A DNA stretch of 11,481 nucleotides from an uncultured Flavobacteriales bacterium. GTDB lineage: Bacteria; Bacteroidota; Bacteroidia; Flavobacteriales_D; SKUL01. Where the stretch lies: NCBI GenBank assembly GCA_937911795.1, contig CALDPJ010000250.1:1-11481 (forward strand), given 5' to 3'. Of this stretch, positions 1 to 5,823 are shown in pieces. The first letter of the stretch is position 1. The number at the start of each line of letters is the position of its first letter. The notes under the pieces were generated by a model. That model ran no database searches and had not been told where the DNA came from. It worked only from the letters and a program-made list of their open reading frames with translations. The translations under genes were made by a program, and so were the position numbers.

Positions 1-548
1 CTGTGATCAAAAACCAAAGGCTCGTTGGCGCAAATGGTTGCCGGGGGTAAATCGTCGAAAACTGCACTGCTGTTGCACGGTACGTCGTTTGGTGGAATAT
101 CGATGAAATAGGTGTTTCCCTGTGACGCCGGGTTGTTAAGATTAAGTATTGATGGTCCGCGACAGCATCGTTGGTGAACAATCGTGTATCCAAGAGGACT
201 TGGCGGCAACGACATTACTCTTTCGTAAATCCCCATTTCCAGGCAGAGGTTGGGCGGATTGACATAACATGGTCCGCTGGCAATAATGGGAATATCCACC
301 GTTTGAAAACCATCCCATGATGTATTCATGTAAAGCGAATTCCCTTCGAAAATGGTCATGTTCGCGTTAAAATCAAATTGTGCGCCCGAAGAAAGGCAGT
401 CGCGGTATATTTTCAGAGTAACTAAATATTCATTATTTCCCAGGCAGGTATACGAAATTTCGCCACCCACCAAATGTTCCGCTTTGCTGAAAAGCGTCAA
501 TGAAACCAAAACAATGGTAAAAGCTATTCGGGCACTTTTGATAATCAC
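1..548 (-). CDS. Exported gliding/T9SS-associated surface protein, N-terminal part
   Basis: Partial gene; 182 codons are visible and it continues past the left edge. Reading from a GTG at 548-546 gives an uninterrupted frame. Residues 1-23 form a clear Sec signal peptide: a basic start (IIKSAR), a hydrophobic core (IAFTIVLVSLTLF) and a likely cleavage after SKA. The mature protein begins EHLVGGEISYTCLGNNEY, followed by LKIYRDC. This opening is one I know from large Bacteroidota surface proteins, many of which end in a gliding-motility/T9SS sorting domain; the C-terminus here is outside the window, so export by T9SS is an inference. Cysteines are frequent (CLGN, RDC, GPC, RCC, VPC), suggesting disulfides in an extracellular beta-rich fold. 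The GTG start is chosen because the signal peptide begins directly there and no ATG lies upstream before the stop at 629-627. It lies 89 nt downstream of the 84-residue gene on the same strand. Confidence 0.8.
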   Translation of the reverse strand, partial: MIIKSARIAFTIVLVSLTLFSKAEHLVGGEISYTCLGNNEYLVTLKIYRDCLSSGAQFDFNANMTIFEGNSLYMNTSWDGFQTVDIPIIASGPCYVNPPNLCLEMGIYERVMSLPPSPLGYTIVHQRCCRGPSILNLNNPASQGNTYFIDIPPNDVPCNSSAVFDDLPPATICANEPLVFDH

Positions 549-630
549 TTCACGGTTAATTGTTGCGGTTAAAATACAAATTATTGACCGGCTTCCTGAA
601 ACGTCTGCTTTACAATTTATTATCGATTAT

Positions 631-642
631 GTTGACGTCAAC
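631..642. repeat. 12-bp perfect palindrome over a stop codon
   Basis: GTTGACGTCAAC is its own reverse complement. It covers the stop codon of the 84-residue minus-strand gene and sits about 83 bp upstream of the signal-peptide gene. It could be a binding site for a dimeric protein, or chance. There is no U-tract, so it is not a terminator. Confidence 0.3.
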
Positions 643-892
643 CAATTCGCTTTCGTTGCTCCTCGCAGAATTTTAATTGACTATAAAATTCGTCTCGCGA
701 ACTTTCAACATAATTTCCCGCTGGATTGTTGATCAGATCCTCAATGTAAGTTCGTTCGGGAAGAATCTTAGCCCGAATGTGGTGCAATTCGAAATGCGCT
801 CCGATAATTTTGAGTTCCCGGAATTCTTCTTTGGATAAAATCTCGAAGAATGCGCTGCCGGTTGAATATTTTCGGTAAATGGGAAAATTCAT
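638..892 (-). CDS. Small conserved-looking hypothetical protein (84 aa)
   Basis: Encodes an 84-residue soluble protein beginning MNFPIYRKYSTGSAFFEI. It has no signal peptide, membrane segment or catalytic motif. The pattern FP-YRKY, followed by a beta-strand-rich middle (FRELKIIGAHFELHHIRAKILPERTYIEDL), resembles small uncharacterised Bacteroidota proteins I recall with a similar opening; no function is known to me. The C-terminal third is charged and helical-looking (SSRDEFYSQLKFCEEQRKRIG). A TAnnTTTG box lies just upstream on its strand, supporting it as a real transcribed gene. It diverges from the TPR gene across 65 bp, and lies 89 nt upstream of the exported-protein gene, which it may be cotranscribed with. 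Confidence 0.65.
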   Translation of the reverse strand: MNFPIYRKYSTGSAFFEILSKEEFRELKIIGAHFELHHIRAKILPERTYIEDLINNPAGNYVESSRDEFYSQLKFCEEQRKRIG

Positions 893-896
893 ACGG

Positions 897-928
897 CAAA
901 GGTATCGCTTCCGGTTTCAGAAATTCAA
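897..928 (-). promoter_or_regulatory. Bacteroidota-type promoter for the 84-aa gene
   Basis: On the minus strand TTG (928-926) is followed, 21 nt later, by TACCTTTG (904-897), a full match to the TAnnTTTG -7 element of Bacteroidota. The box ends only 4 nt before the ATG at 892, so the transcript would have almost no leader. Either the mRNA is nearly leaderless or the match is fortuitous. Confidence 0.45.
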
Positions 929-957
929 CAGCTTGAATTTTTCTATAACTTCGCAAG

Positions 958-1563
958 GTGCATAAAAAAAATACAGAAGAGGCGGTCCGCGAGCTGAAGG
1001 CGGGAAATTTTCAGAAAGCGCTGAAAAGCTTTGACGCGTTGATAGAAAACGTTGATAATGACCCCGATTTGTTTTCTTATCGCGGAGTGGCGCTGCTCAA
1101 CCTCAACCGCAAGCAGGAAGCTCTAAAGGATTTCAACAAAGCGGTTTCCCTTCAGCCGGATTATAGTTACCGCTACGCTTCCAGGGCGTTTGCCAAAGAT
1201 GCTCTTGGCGATCTCGACGGCGCCATCGAAGATTACAAAAAAGCGATTGAACTGGATCCTGATGACGCTATTGCCCACAATAACCTCGGATTACTAATAG
1301 AAAAATCGGGCAACCAATCCGCAGCGAAAAAGCATTTTGAATCGGCCGATGAACTGGCGGATAAATTCTTTCCTTCCACCAGCGGCTCCGGACCAAAACC
1401 CGGCGATGGCATATCTTTACAACCGCAGAAGCTGAAACCCGACCCCAGTCGAGTAAGTCGAAAAATGTACTGGAATCAACTGAAGCGCATCTTCACTTCG
1501 GGCAGCGAATTCAAAAAATTTATAACATTCATTTTCAAAGGCTCCAAAAACTCCGATGTCTGA
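958..1563 (+). CDS. TPR-repeat protein
   Basis: A 201-residue cytoplasmic protein built mainly of tetratricopeptide repeats, helical hairpins that mediate protein-protein contacts. Repeats run approximately at residues 4-37, 38-71, 72-105 and 106-137. They show the usual spacing of small and aromatic residues (NFQKALKSFDALI, RKQEALKDFNKAV, DLDGAIEDYKKAIELDP, NNLGLLIEKSGN). A Gly/Ser/Pro-rich linker (about 139-165) leads to a basic, aromatic C-terminal tail (MYWNQLKRIF...FKKFITFIF) that may be amphipathic. There is no signal peptide. The start is a GTG; no ATG lies near the N-terminus in this frame. Its end overlaps the nuclease gene by 8 nt, implying cotranscription and probably translational coupling. 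A role as a partner of the nuclease is an inference from this coupling only. Confidence 0.85.
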   Translation: MHKKNTEEAVRELKAGNFQKALKSFDALIENVDNDPDLFSYRGVALLNLNRKQEALKDFNKAVSLQPDYSYRYASRAFAKDALGDLDGAIEDYKKAIELDPDDAIAHNNLGLLIEKSGNQSAAKKHFESADELADKFFPSTSGSGPKPGDGISLQPQKLKPDPSRVSRKMYWNQLKRIFTSGSEFKKFITFIFKGSKNSDV

Positions 1564-4342
1564 AACATTTCTGGGCCGCGCTGCTGCCCGTATTCTGGAA
1601 TTTTGTGGCGATGAACCAGAAACGGCAGCCGTTGTTTTACCAAGCCAGCGGGCTGCCGTATATTTCAGAAAACACCTTTCTGAACAAGTCACCAGAATTC
1701 AATTCACGCCGCAACTGTTAACGCTGGATACGTTTGTCGGTGATTTCACTCCACTGGAATCTGCCGATCAGATTGAACTGCTTTTTCTGCTCTACAAGAG
1801 TTACAGTGAAATATGGAAATCAGATGCTGAACCATTCGACCGGTTTCTGAAATGGGCTCCCCTCGCGCTGGCAGATTTCAGCGAAGTTGACGCTTATATG
1901 GTGGATCCGGTGGTATTTTTCCGCGACCTCACCAACCTGAAAGAACTCGATGAATGGAGCCTGAATGCCGAAGAACTTACGCCCACCCAACAGAATTATG
2001 CGTGGTTCTGGAAAAAACTCGGTGAACTCTATTTTCACTTTTCAAAATCGCTCAAAGAAGCAAACCTCGCATACAGCGGAATGCTCTTCCGCAATGCTGC
2101 CGAAAATCTGGAAAACCCCGGGGTTGAATTCAAATACCGACACGTATTTTTCTGTGGATTTAATGCGCTGTCACGGTCGGAGGAGAAAATAATGCAGCAT
2201 TTTGTTCAATCCGGAAAGGCCGAAATGCTTTGGGATGCAGACAAATTTTACATCGACTTTCCGCAGCACGAAGCCGGAATGTTTCTGCGCAACAATTTCA
2301 AACGGTTTGATGGCGCGCACAACTGGATTGGAGATGCCCTCGGAAATCAGGAAAAATCCATCACCATTGCCGCCACGCCCAACGAAGTAGCGCAAACCGA
2401 CCTGATGGCTGAGCTGCTGAAACAAATGCCCGACCGAACGCAAACGGCTGTAGTGCTTGCGAATGAAAATCTCCTTTCACCGGTACTCAACGCCATTCCC
2501 GAAGCTGTAGACCGCGTAAATGTCACCATGGGTTTCAGCATCCGCTACAGTCCGTTGCACAGCCTGTTCGATTTGTTGTTTGAATGGCTGAACGCGCGCA
2601 CCGAAGATGGCCGGTACTATTACCGCCACGTACTACGCCTGGTGAAACACCCGTACCTCCAGTTTTCGGCTGATTTTGCAAAGGCTTCTGAAAAACTGGT
2701 ATCGGCCATTAAAGAACAAAACCGCGTTTTTCTTAGTCCGGAGGAAATACAGACGCTGACGGGGCATGCGCTGCTCAAAGAATTTTTCACGACCATTTCC
2801 TGCACCGATCTCAGCGCTGCCAATCAACTGAAGGCGCAACTGAATCTTGTCAATTTCATAGCACAAACGCTTGGATCTTCCGGTGAGCAAACGATTGAAA
2901 AAGAATACATTTTCCATTATCTGAAAATACTGCGGCGCATTGAGCAGTTGGTAGAACGGTATCCCAATGAACTCAGTGGGGAAGCTTATGCGCGGATTTT
3001 TGCTGCACTTACCGCTCAGGACAAACTGAATTTCGTCGGCGAACCGCTCGAAGGAGTTCAGGTGATGGGGATGCTCGAAACGCGTGCCCTCGATTTCAAA
3101 AACCTGATCATCCTGTCCTGTAATGAACATGTGATGCCGGGCAACAATACGCGCCAGTCCCTGATACCATTCGATCTGAAAAAACATTATCACCTTCCCA
3201 CGCGAACCGAAAAGGAAGCGATATATGCCTATTATTTTTATCGCCTGTTGCAGCGCGCAGAAAATGTTCACCTGGTGTACAGCACCGATACCAGCAGCTG
3301 GCAGGGCGCAGAACCGAGTAGATATCTCGCCCAGTTGCAATACGATCTTAAGGATCATAAAAACATCCGGCTCCGGAAAATCATCACCCGGACTGAAGAG
3401 CGATCCAAAGCAAAAGATCCGCTTGCCATTCTCAAATCAGAGGAAGTTGTAAATCGAATTGCCGAAAAAATTCAACGAGGACTTTCTCCGTCGGCATTGA
3501 ACAAATACCTGCACTGCCCGCTCGATTTTTACTATTCGTATGTGCTCGGGTACCGGGAAGAAGACGAAATCGAAGAAACGATTGAACATTCCACGCTGGG
3601 AACCGTGGTGCATGATGTACTCGAAATGCTGTACACGCCGCATATAAAACAGGGCGTTCTGAAGGTGGACGATTTGAAGGCGATGTTTCCGAAAATCAAG
3701 GAAGCCATGCGCGCTCAATTTGATAAAGAACACAGCCCGGATTCTACGAAGTACGGTATGAACAACCTGATTTTTGAAGTCGCTGTACAGTTTGTAGAAC
3801 GCTTTCTGAAAAAGGAAATGGAAACGATCCGGGCAATGGAAGCACAAAACGAATACGTTCAGATTCTGTCGCTCGAAGAACCCTTGACTTATCGTTTTAC
3901 GATTGAATCGTCCAACCGCGAAATCGAAGTGAAAATCCTCGGTAAAGCCGACCGGATTGATCAGGTCGGCAATACCATCCGGGTGATTGATTACAAAACG
4001 GGAAAAGTTACCGCCAAGGATCTGAAACTGGCAGCACCCGAAGAAGAACTGGCTGGTTCGGAAAAATCAAAAGCCCTGCAGTTGCTGATGTATGGACTTA
4101 TGTACCAACGTCAATCGGGAACAACATCACCGGTGACGGCCGCCAATGTATCGATGCGCAATCTCAGCGAACTACTGATTCCGGTAAGCTGGAAAGGAAA
4201 TGAAGCGCTCGGCAGCGATGACTGGAATGACTTTGAAGGAATTCTGAAGGATATTGTGGCGTCGATGCTCGACCATCACGAACCGCTGCAACACAATCCC
4301 GAGGCGAAATACTGCAGGTTCTGCGAACTCAAAACGGAGTGA
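1556..4342 (+). CDS. AddB-like protein: inactivated helicase plus PD-(D/E)XK nuclease
   Basis: A 928-residue protein of the AddB/RecB-nuclease type, probably acting in processing of double-strand DNA ends. The N-terminal region (AAVVLPSQRAAVYFRKHL, residues about 24-41) is helicase-like, but no Walker A GxGKT is visible, so ATPase activity is probably lost. Residues about 499-575 (EGVQVMGMLETR ... LIILSCNEHVMPG ... YYFYRLLQRAENVHLVYST) match the second helicase-like domain of this family. The nuclease domain starts near residue 642 (LSPSALNKYLHCPLDFYYS). Its active-site set is present: His686 (GTVVHDVLE), Asp799 (GKADRID), Asp812 and Lys814 (IDYKTG), and Gln842...Tyr846 (QLLMY). Cys654 and Cys920/Cys923 (YCRFC) resemble the AddB iron-sulfur ligands, but the protein ends five residues later, before the usual last cysteine. 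The ATG overlaps the TPR gene's stop by 8 nt. No AddA-type helicase gene is adjacent in the window. Confidence 0.88.
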   Translation: MSETFLGRAAARILEFCGDEPETAAVVLPSQRAAVYFRKHLSEQVTRIQFTPQLLTLDTFVGDFTPLESADQIELLFLLYKSYSEIWKSDAEPFDRFLKWAPLALADFSEVDAYMVDPVVFFRDLTNLKELDEWSLNAEELTPTQQNYAWFWKKLGELYFHFSKSLKEANLAYSGMLFRNAAENLENPGVEFKYRHVFFCGFNALSRSEEKIMQHFVQSGKAEMLWDADKFYIDFPQHEAGMFLRNNFKRFDGAHNWIGDALGNQEKSITIAATPNEVAQTDLMAELLKQMPDRTQTAVVLANENLLSPVLNAIPEAVDRVNVTMGFSIRYSPLHSLFDLLFEWLNARTEDGRYYYRHVLRLVKHPYLQFSADFAKASEKLVSAIKEQNRVFLSPEEIQTLTGHALLKEFFTTISCTDLSAANQLKAQLNLVNFIAQTLGSSGEQTIEKEYIFHYLKILRRIEQLVERYPNELSGEAYARIFAALTAQDKLNFVGEPLEGVQVMGMLETRALDFKNLIILSCNEHVMPGNNTRQSLIPFDLKKHYHLPTRTEKEAIYAYYFYRLLQRAENVHLVYSTDTSSWQGAEPSRYLAQLQYDLKDHKNIRLRKIITRTEERSKAKDPLAILKSEEVVNRIAEKIQRGLSPSALNKYLHCPLDFYYSYVLGYREEDEIEETIEHSTLGTVVHDVLEMLYTPHIKQGVLKVDDLKAMFPKIKEAMRAQFDKEHSPDSTKYGMNNLIFEVAVQFVERFLKKEMETIRAMEAQNEYVQILSLEEPLTYRFTIESSNREIEVKILGKADRIDQVGNTIRVIDYKTGKVTAKDLKLAAPEEELAGSEKSKALQLLMYGLMYQRQSGTTSPVTAANVSMRNLSELLIPVSWKGNEALGSDDWNDFEGILKDIVASMLDHHEPLQHNPEAKYCRFCELKTE

Positions 4343-4348
4343 CCAAAA

Positions 4349-4380
4349 ACGGAAAAGCACCCCGTGGGGCGCTTTTCTGT
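4349..4380 (+). terminator. Rho-independent terminator after the nuclease gene
   Basis: A strong hairpin, core 4353-4376: AAAAGCACCCC pairs with GGGGCGCTTTT with one A-C mismatch and a small loop. The stem extends outward through ACGG/CTGT with one G-U pair. It starts 7 nt after the nuclease stop and carries A- and T-runs on its two sides, so it could stop transcription from either strand. It is the first part of the 127-bp direct repeat. Confidence 0.75.
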
Positions 4381-4408
4381 AAAACCTGCAAGGAATTTTG
4401 AAACCATC

Positions 4409-4437
4409 ACAACTTTTGATGATAGGTCGAAAGTTGT
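4409..4437. repeat. Inverted repeat ACAACTTT/AAAGTTGT in copy 1
   Basis: Eight-base perfect arms with a 13-nt loop. The same arms with an equally long but partly different loop occur at 5001-5029. Conserved arms and loop length point to a structure or binding site rather than chance. Confidence 0.6.
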
Positions 4438-4475
4438 AATAGTAAAACGCCCCAAAGCGATTGGGTTGCCACTTT

Positions 4476-4496
4476 TGAAAAAATAAATTTTGGGAT
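4476..4496 (+). repeat. 21-bp AT-rich direct repeat, copy 1
   Basis: Matches 4564-4584 at 19 of 21 positions. The shared core is AAAATAAATTTT flanked by TGA on the left and GGAT on the right. A shorter relative (AAATAAATTTC) is at 4860-4870. Confidence 0.55.
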
Positions 4497-4563
4497 GGCC
4501 GGACTCAGCCGGAAATTACCACTGCTACACGTTCAATACATGTGGATTAGCACATCCTGTTTC

Positions 4564-4584
4564 TGAGAAAATAAATTTTCGGAT
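4564..4584 (+). repeat. 21-bp AT-rich direct repeat, copy 2
   Basis: Second copy of the repeat at 4476-4496, 88 bp downstream, differing at two positions. It lies just ahead of the first TGTCACCTGAACGG unit. Confidence 0.55.
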
Positions 4585-4597
4585 TTCAGCTGTTCTC

Positions 4598-4627
4598 CCT
4601 CGCTGTCACCTGAACGGGACGCCGAGA
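4598..4627 (+). repeat. Small interspersed repeat, unit 1
   Basis: A 30-bp unit of the form CCTCGCTGTCAC, eight bases, GACGCCGAGA. Its inverted partner is at 4730-4759, and a related unit in the same orientation is at 4885-4915. The TGTCACCTGAACGG core resembles TGTCATCCTGA-type intergenic repeats that I recall in many bacterial genomes; that relation is from memory and not proven here. Confidence 0.6.
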
Positions 4628-4659
4628 TCTTATGTTCGCATATGCTACAACCATAAGAT
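4627..4659. repeat. Hairpin between the inverted repeat units
   Basis: ATCTTATG (4627-4634) pairs perfectly with CATAAGAT (4652-4659). The loop contains the 8-bp palindrome GCATATGC (4638-4645). It abuts the right end of unit 1, so with the inverted outer arms the segment 4598-4759 could fold into a nested structure as RNA or single-stranded DNA. Confidence 0.5.
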
Positions 4660-4729
4660 ACACCAGGAGAAATGTTACAGGTTGGGATCATCGTTATTCA
4701 TGATGTGAGAAGGTAAGGATATCGGAAGT

Positions 4730-4759
4730 TCTCGGCGTCCTCTACGAGTGACACCGAGG
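4730..4759 (-). repeat. Small interspersed repeat, unit 2 (inverted)
   Basis: The reverse complement reads CCTCGGTGTCAC, eight bases, GACGCCGAGA. It matches unit 1 at 21 of 22 bases outside the middle eight, with the same total length of 30. The arms are separated by 102 bp. Confidence 0.6.
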
Positions 4760-4884
4760 TGAGATAATAGTTGAGTCCAGCATTTTGATATTCTTCTGCT
4801 CTCTCCCAACGTCCTCTTTTTTTTACATAGAGGGATGGGTAACTAACAGAAACATCTCGAAATAAATTTCTAACATTAAACTTT

Positions 4885-4915
4885 CCTCGGTGTCACCTGA
4901 AACGGAGGAAGGAGA
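4885..4915 (+). repeat. Small interspersed repeat, unit 3
   Basis: Reads CCTCGGTGTCACCTGAAACG and then GAGGAAGGAGA. The left half agrees with units 1 and 2; the right half is diverged. It lies about 20 bp before the second long direct repeat. Confidence 0.5.
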
Positions 4916-4941
4916 TTTTTGAGAAGGATAAGCTGAAAAAC

Positions 4942-4971
4942 AAAAAAAGCGCCCCGTTGGACGCTTTTTTT
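4942..4971 (-). terminator. Bidirectional terminator hairpin after the response regulator
   Basis: A7-GCG pairs with CGC-T7, with two further C-G pairs, one C-A mismatch and a 4-nt loop (CGTT). The A- and T-runs make it a candidate terminator on both strands. On the minus strand it lies about 108 nt beyond the response-regulator stop. Confidence 0.65.
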
Positions 4972-5000
4972 AAAACCTGCAAGGAAATTTTGAAACCATC

Positions 5001-5029
5001 ACAACTTTGATGTTTAGGTCGAAAGTTGT
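5001..5029. repeat. Inverted repeat ACAACTTT/AAAGTTGT in copy 2
   Basis: Perfect 8-base arms with a 13-nt loop, equivalent to 4409-4437. Loop sequences agree at the 3' end (TAGGTCG) and differ at the 5' end. Confidence 0.6.
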
Positions 5030-5079
5030 ACATGTAAAACGGGAGGGTTGCGAAGGGTTGCCGCACCGGGCAAAAAAAA

Positions 5080-5766
5080 TTACGGAGTAAACTTATATCC
5101 CACTCCACGGATGCTGTGAAAGTACCGTGGTTGCTTAGGATCTGGCTCAAAATATTTTCTGAAAGAAAGCACAAAATTGTCAATGGTTCGCCCCGACGGG
5201 AACACATCGTCACCCCACACCGATTTCAAAATAGCATCGCGCGATACGACCTCGTTCTTTTTTTCGATCAGCAATTTCAGCATCCCGCATTCTTTATTGG
5301 TCAGCGTCTTGTGTCCGGTGTTGATTGAATCTATTTCGTAAGTCAAAAAATTCACTTTGTTGCCACCAAATTCATATTCTTTCAAACCGGCTGGCTCAGC
5401 TTCCGGAGCACTTCGCCGAATTAACTTCTGAACGCGCAACAACAACTCTTCGAGATTAAAAGGCTTGGTCAGATAATCGTCGCCGCCAATTTTCAATCCC
5501 TTCACGCGGTCAGTTCCGGCACTTTTTGCGGTCAGAAACAACACCGGCACGTCGATTCCTTCTTTTCGCGCCGTTTCGCAAACCGTAAAACCATCCATGC
5601 CGGGCAGCATCACATCGAGAATCACCAGATCAAATGAGCGCTTTCGCAACAGTTCCAATGCTTCCGGACCGGTGATGGCCGCAGTCACCGCATAGCCATC
5701 CATCTCCAGATTCAGGCGGATTACATCCATCAGGCTCTCTTCGTCTTCTACCAGTAAAATGCGCAT
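5080..5766 (-). CDS. OmpR-family two-component response regulator
   Basis: A 228-residue DNA-binding regulator. Residues 1-115 form a receiver domain: acidic pocket Glu7-Asp8, phospho-acceptor Asp51 (DLVILDVMLPGMDGF), Thr79 (FLTAKS) and Lys101 (YLTKPF). The C-terminal half is a winged-helix domain (TLTNKECGMLKLLIEKKNEVVSR ... GRTIDNFVLSFRKYF ... IRGVGYKF). Full family length, all signalling residues intact. The start is placed at the ATG at 5766, which begins MRILLVEDEE exactly where receivers begin; an in-frame start 16 codons upstream would add sequence overlapping the promoters and is unlikely. It resembles RprY-type regulators, but the target is unknown. No histidine kinase is adjacent in the window. 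It diverges from menI across 57 bp, so it might influence the men operon, which is only positional inference. Confidence 0.93.
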   Translation of the reverse strand: MRILLVEDEESLMDVIRLNLEMDGYAVTAAITGPEALELLRKRSFDLVILDVMLPGMDGFTVCETARKEGIDVPVLFLTAKSAGTDRVKGLKIGGDDYLTKPFNLEELLLRVQKLIRRSAPEAEPAGLKEYEFGGNKVNFLTYEIDSINTGHKTLTNKECGMLKLLIEKKNEVVSRDAILKSVWGDDVFPSGRTIDNFVLSFRKYFEPDPKQPRYFHSIRGVGYKFTP

Positions 5767-5778
5767 AATCACGTAGGA

Positions 5779-5806
5779 TTGACGGCCAAAATTAACGCTA
5801 TCTTTG
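5779..5806 (+). promoter_or_regulatory. Bacteroidota-type promoter of the men operon
   Basis: TTG (5779-5781), a 17-nt spacer, then TATCTTTG (5799-5806), a full match to the TTG-N17-23-TAnnTTTG pattern. Transcription would begin near 5810-5813, giving a short leader before ATG 5824. This also argues against the longer menI reading that starts at TTG 5779, inside the -33 element. Confidence 0.7.
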
Positions 5807-5818
5807 CAATCCACTCAG
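5787..5818 (-). promoter_or_regulatory. Possible response-regulator promoter, overlapping the men promoter
   Basis: On the minus strand TAATTTTG (5794-5787) matches the TAnnTTTG box; CTG (5818-5816), 21 nt upstream, is an imperfect -33 element. Expected transcription start is near 5780-5783, about 15 nt before the ATG at 5766. The box lies within the men promoter spacer. Confidence 0.45.
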
Positions 5819-5823
5819 AAAAG

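Larger units (their letters stand above)
4345..4470 (+). repeat. Long direct repeat, copy 1
   Basis: About 126 bp, matched by 4936-5062 in the same orientation. The order of parts is conserved: terminator-like GC hairpin; a near-identical block opening AAAACCTGCAAGGAA and continuing through GAAACCATC; an inverted repeat ACAACTTT (4409-4416) / AAAGTTGT (4430-4437) around a 13-nt loop; AAAACG (4444-4449); then GGGTTGCC (4463-4470) after a 13-nt spacer. By eye the block from 4381 to 4449 is about nine-tenths identical to copy 2. Confidence 0.8.
4471..4935. other. Repeat-bounded intergenic segment without a gene
   Basis: This 465-bp stretch lies between the two long direct repeats, in the convergent gap between the nuclease and response-regulator genes. 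I see no coding frame with protein-like composition; a 72-codon frame at 4490-4708 runs through the repeats and looks accidental. It contains a 21-bp AT-rich direct repeat, three copies of a TGTCACCTGAACGG-type unit and a hairpin. No tRNA or recognisable ncRNA is apparent. Confidence 0.6.
4936..5062 (+). repeat. Long direct repeat, copy 2
   Basis: Second copy of the element at 4345-4470, with the same order and spacing of hairpin (4942-4971), AAAACCTGCAAGGAA block (from 4972), ACAACTTT/AAAGTTGT inverted repeat, AAAACG (5036-5041) and GGGTTGCC (5055-5062). It ends 17 bp before the response-regulator stop codon. Because that gene reads leftward, the repeat is oriented oppositely to its nearest gene, unlike copy 1. 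Confidence 0.8.

Noticed and set aside
549..637. A promoter for the surface-protein gene
   Set aside because: AATAATTTG-like sequence is present, but no full TAnnTTTG with a properly spaced TTG could be found.
352..732. A 126-codon plus-strand open frame
   Set aside because: It overlaps both the signal-peptide gene and the 84-residue gene on the opposite strand, which are better supported.
2633..3358. A 241-codon minus-strand open frame
   Set aside because: It lies wholly within the nuclease gene opposite conserved helicase-like sequence and shows no recognisable protein pattern.
1556..4342. Possible CRISPR- or defence-related Cas4 nuclease
   Set aside because: The protein has the length and two-part helicase-like plus nuclease layout of AddB, with no defence genes nearby.
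4490..4708. A 72-codon plus-strand frame in the intergenic region
   Set aside because: It begins inside one repeat, crosses the interspersed repeat and hairpin, and its composition is not protein-like.
4345..5062. Possible CRISPR array
   Set aside because: There are only two long copies about 590 bp apart and three diverged short units with unequal spacing and mixed orientation; no cas gene is near.
5057..5077. TTGCC...GGCAA hairpin next to the response-regulator stop as its terminator
   Set aside because: On the minus strand the T-run precedes the hairpin rather than following it, so it does not fit a Rho-independent terminator; 4942-4971 fits better.
5767..5814. An N-terminal extension of the response regulator from an upstream start
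   Set aside because: It would add 16 residues before the canonical receiver start and overlap both promoter elements.
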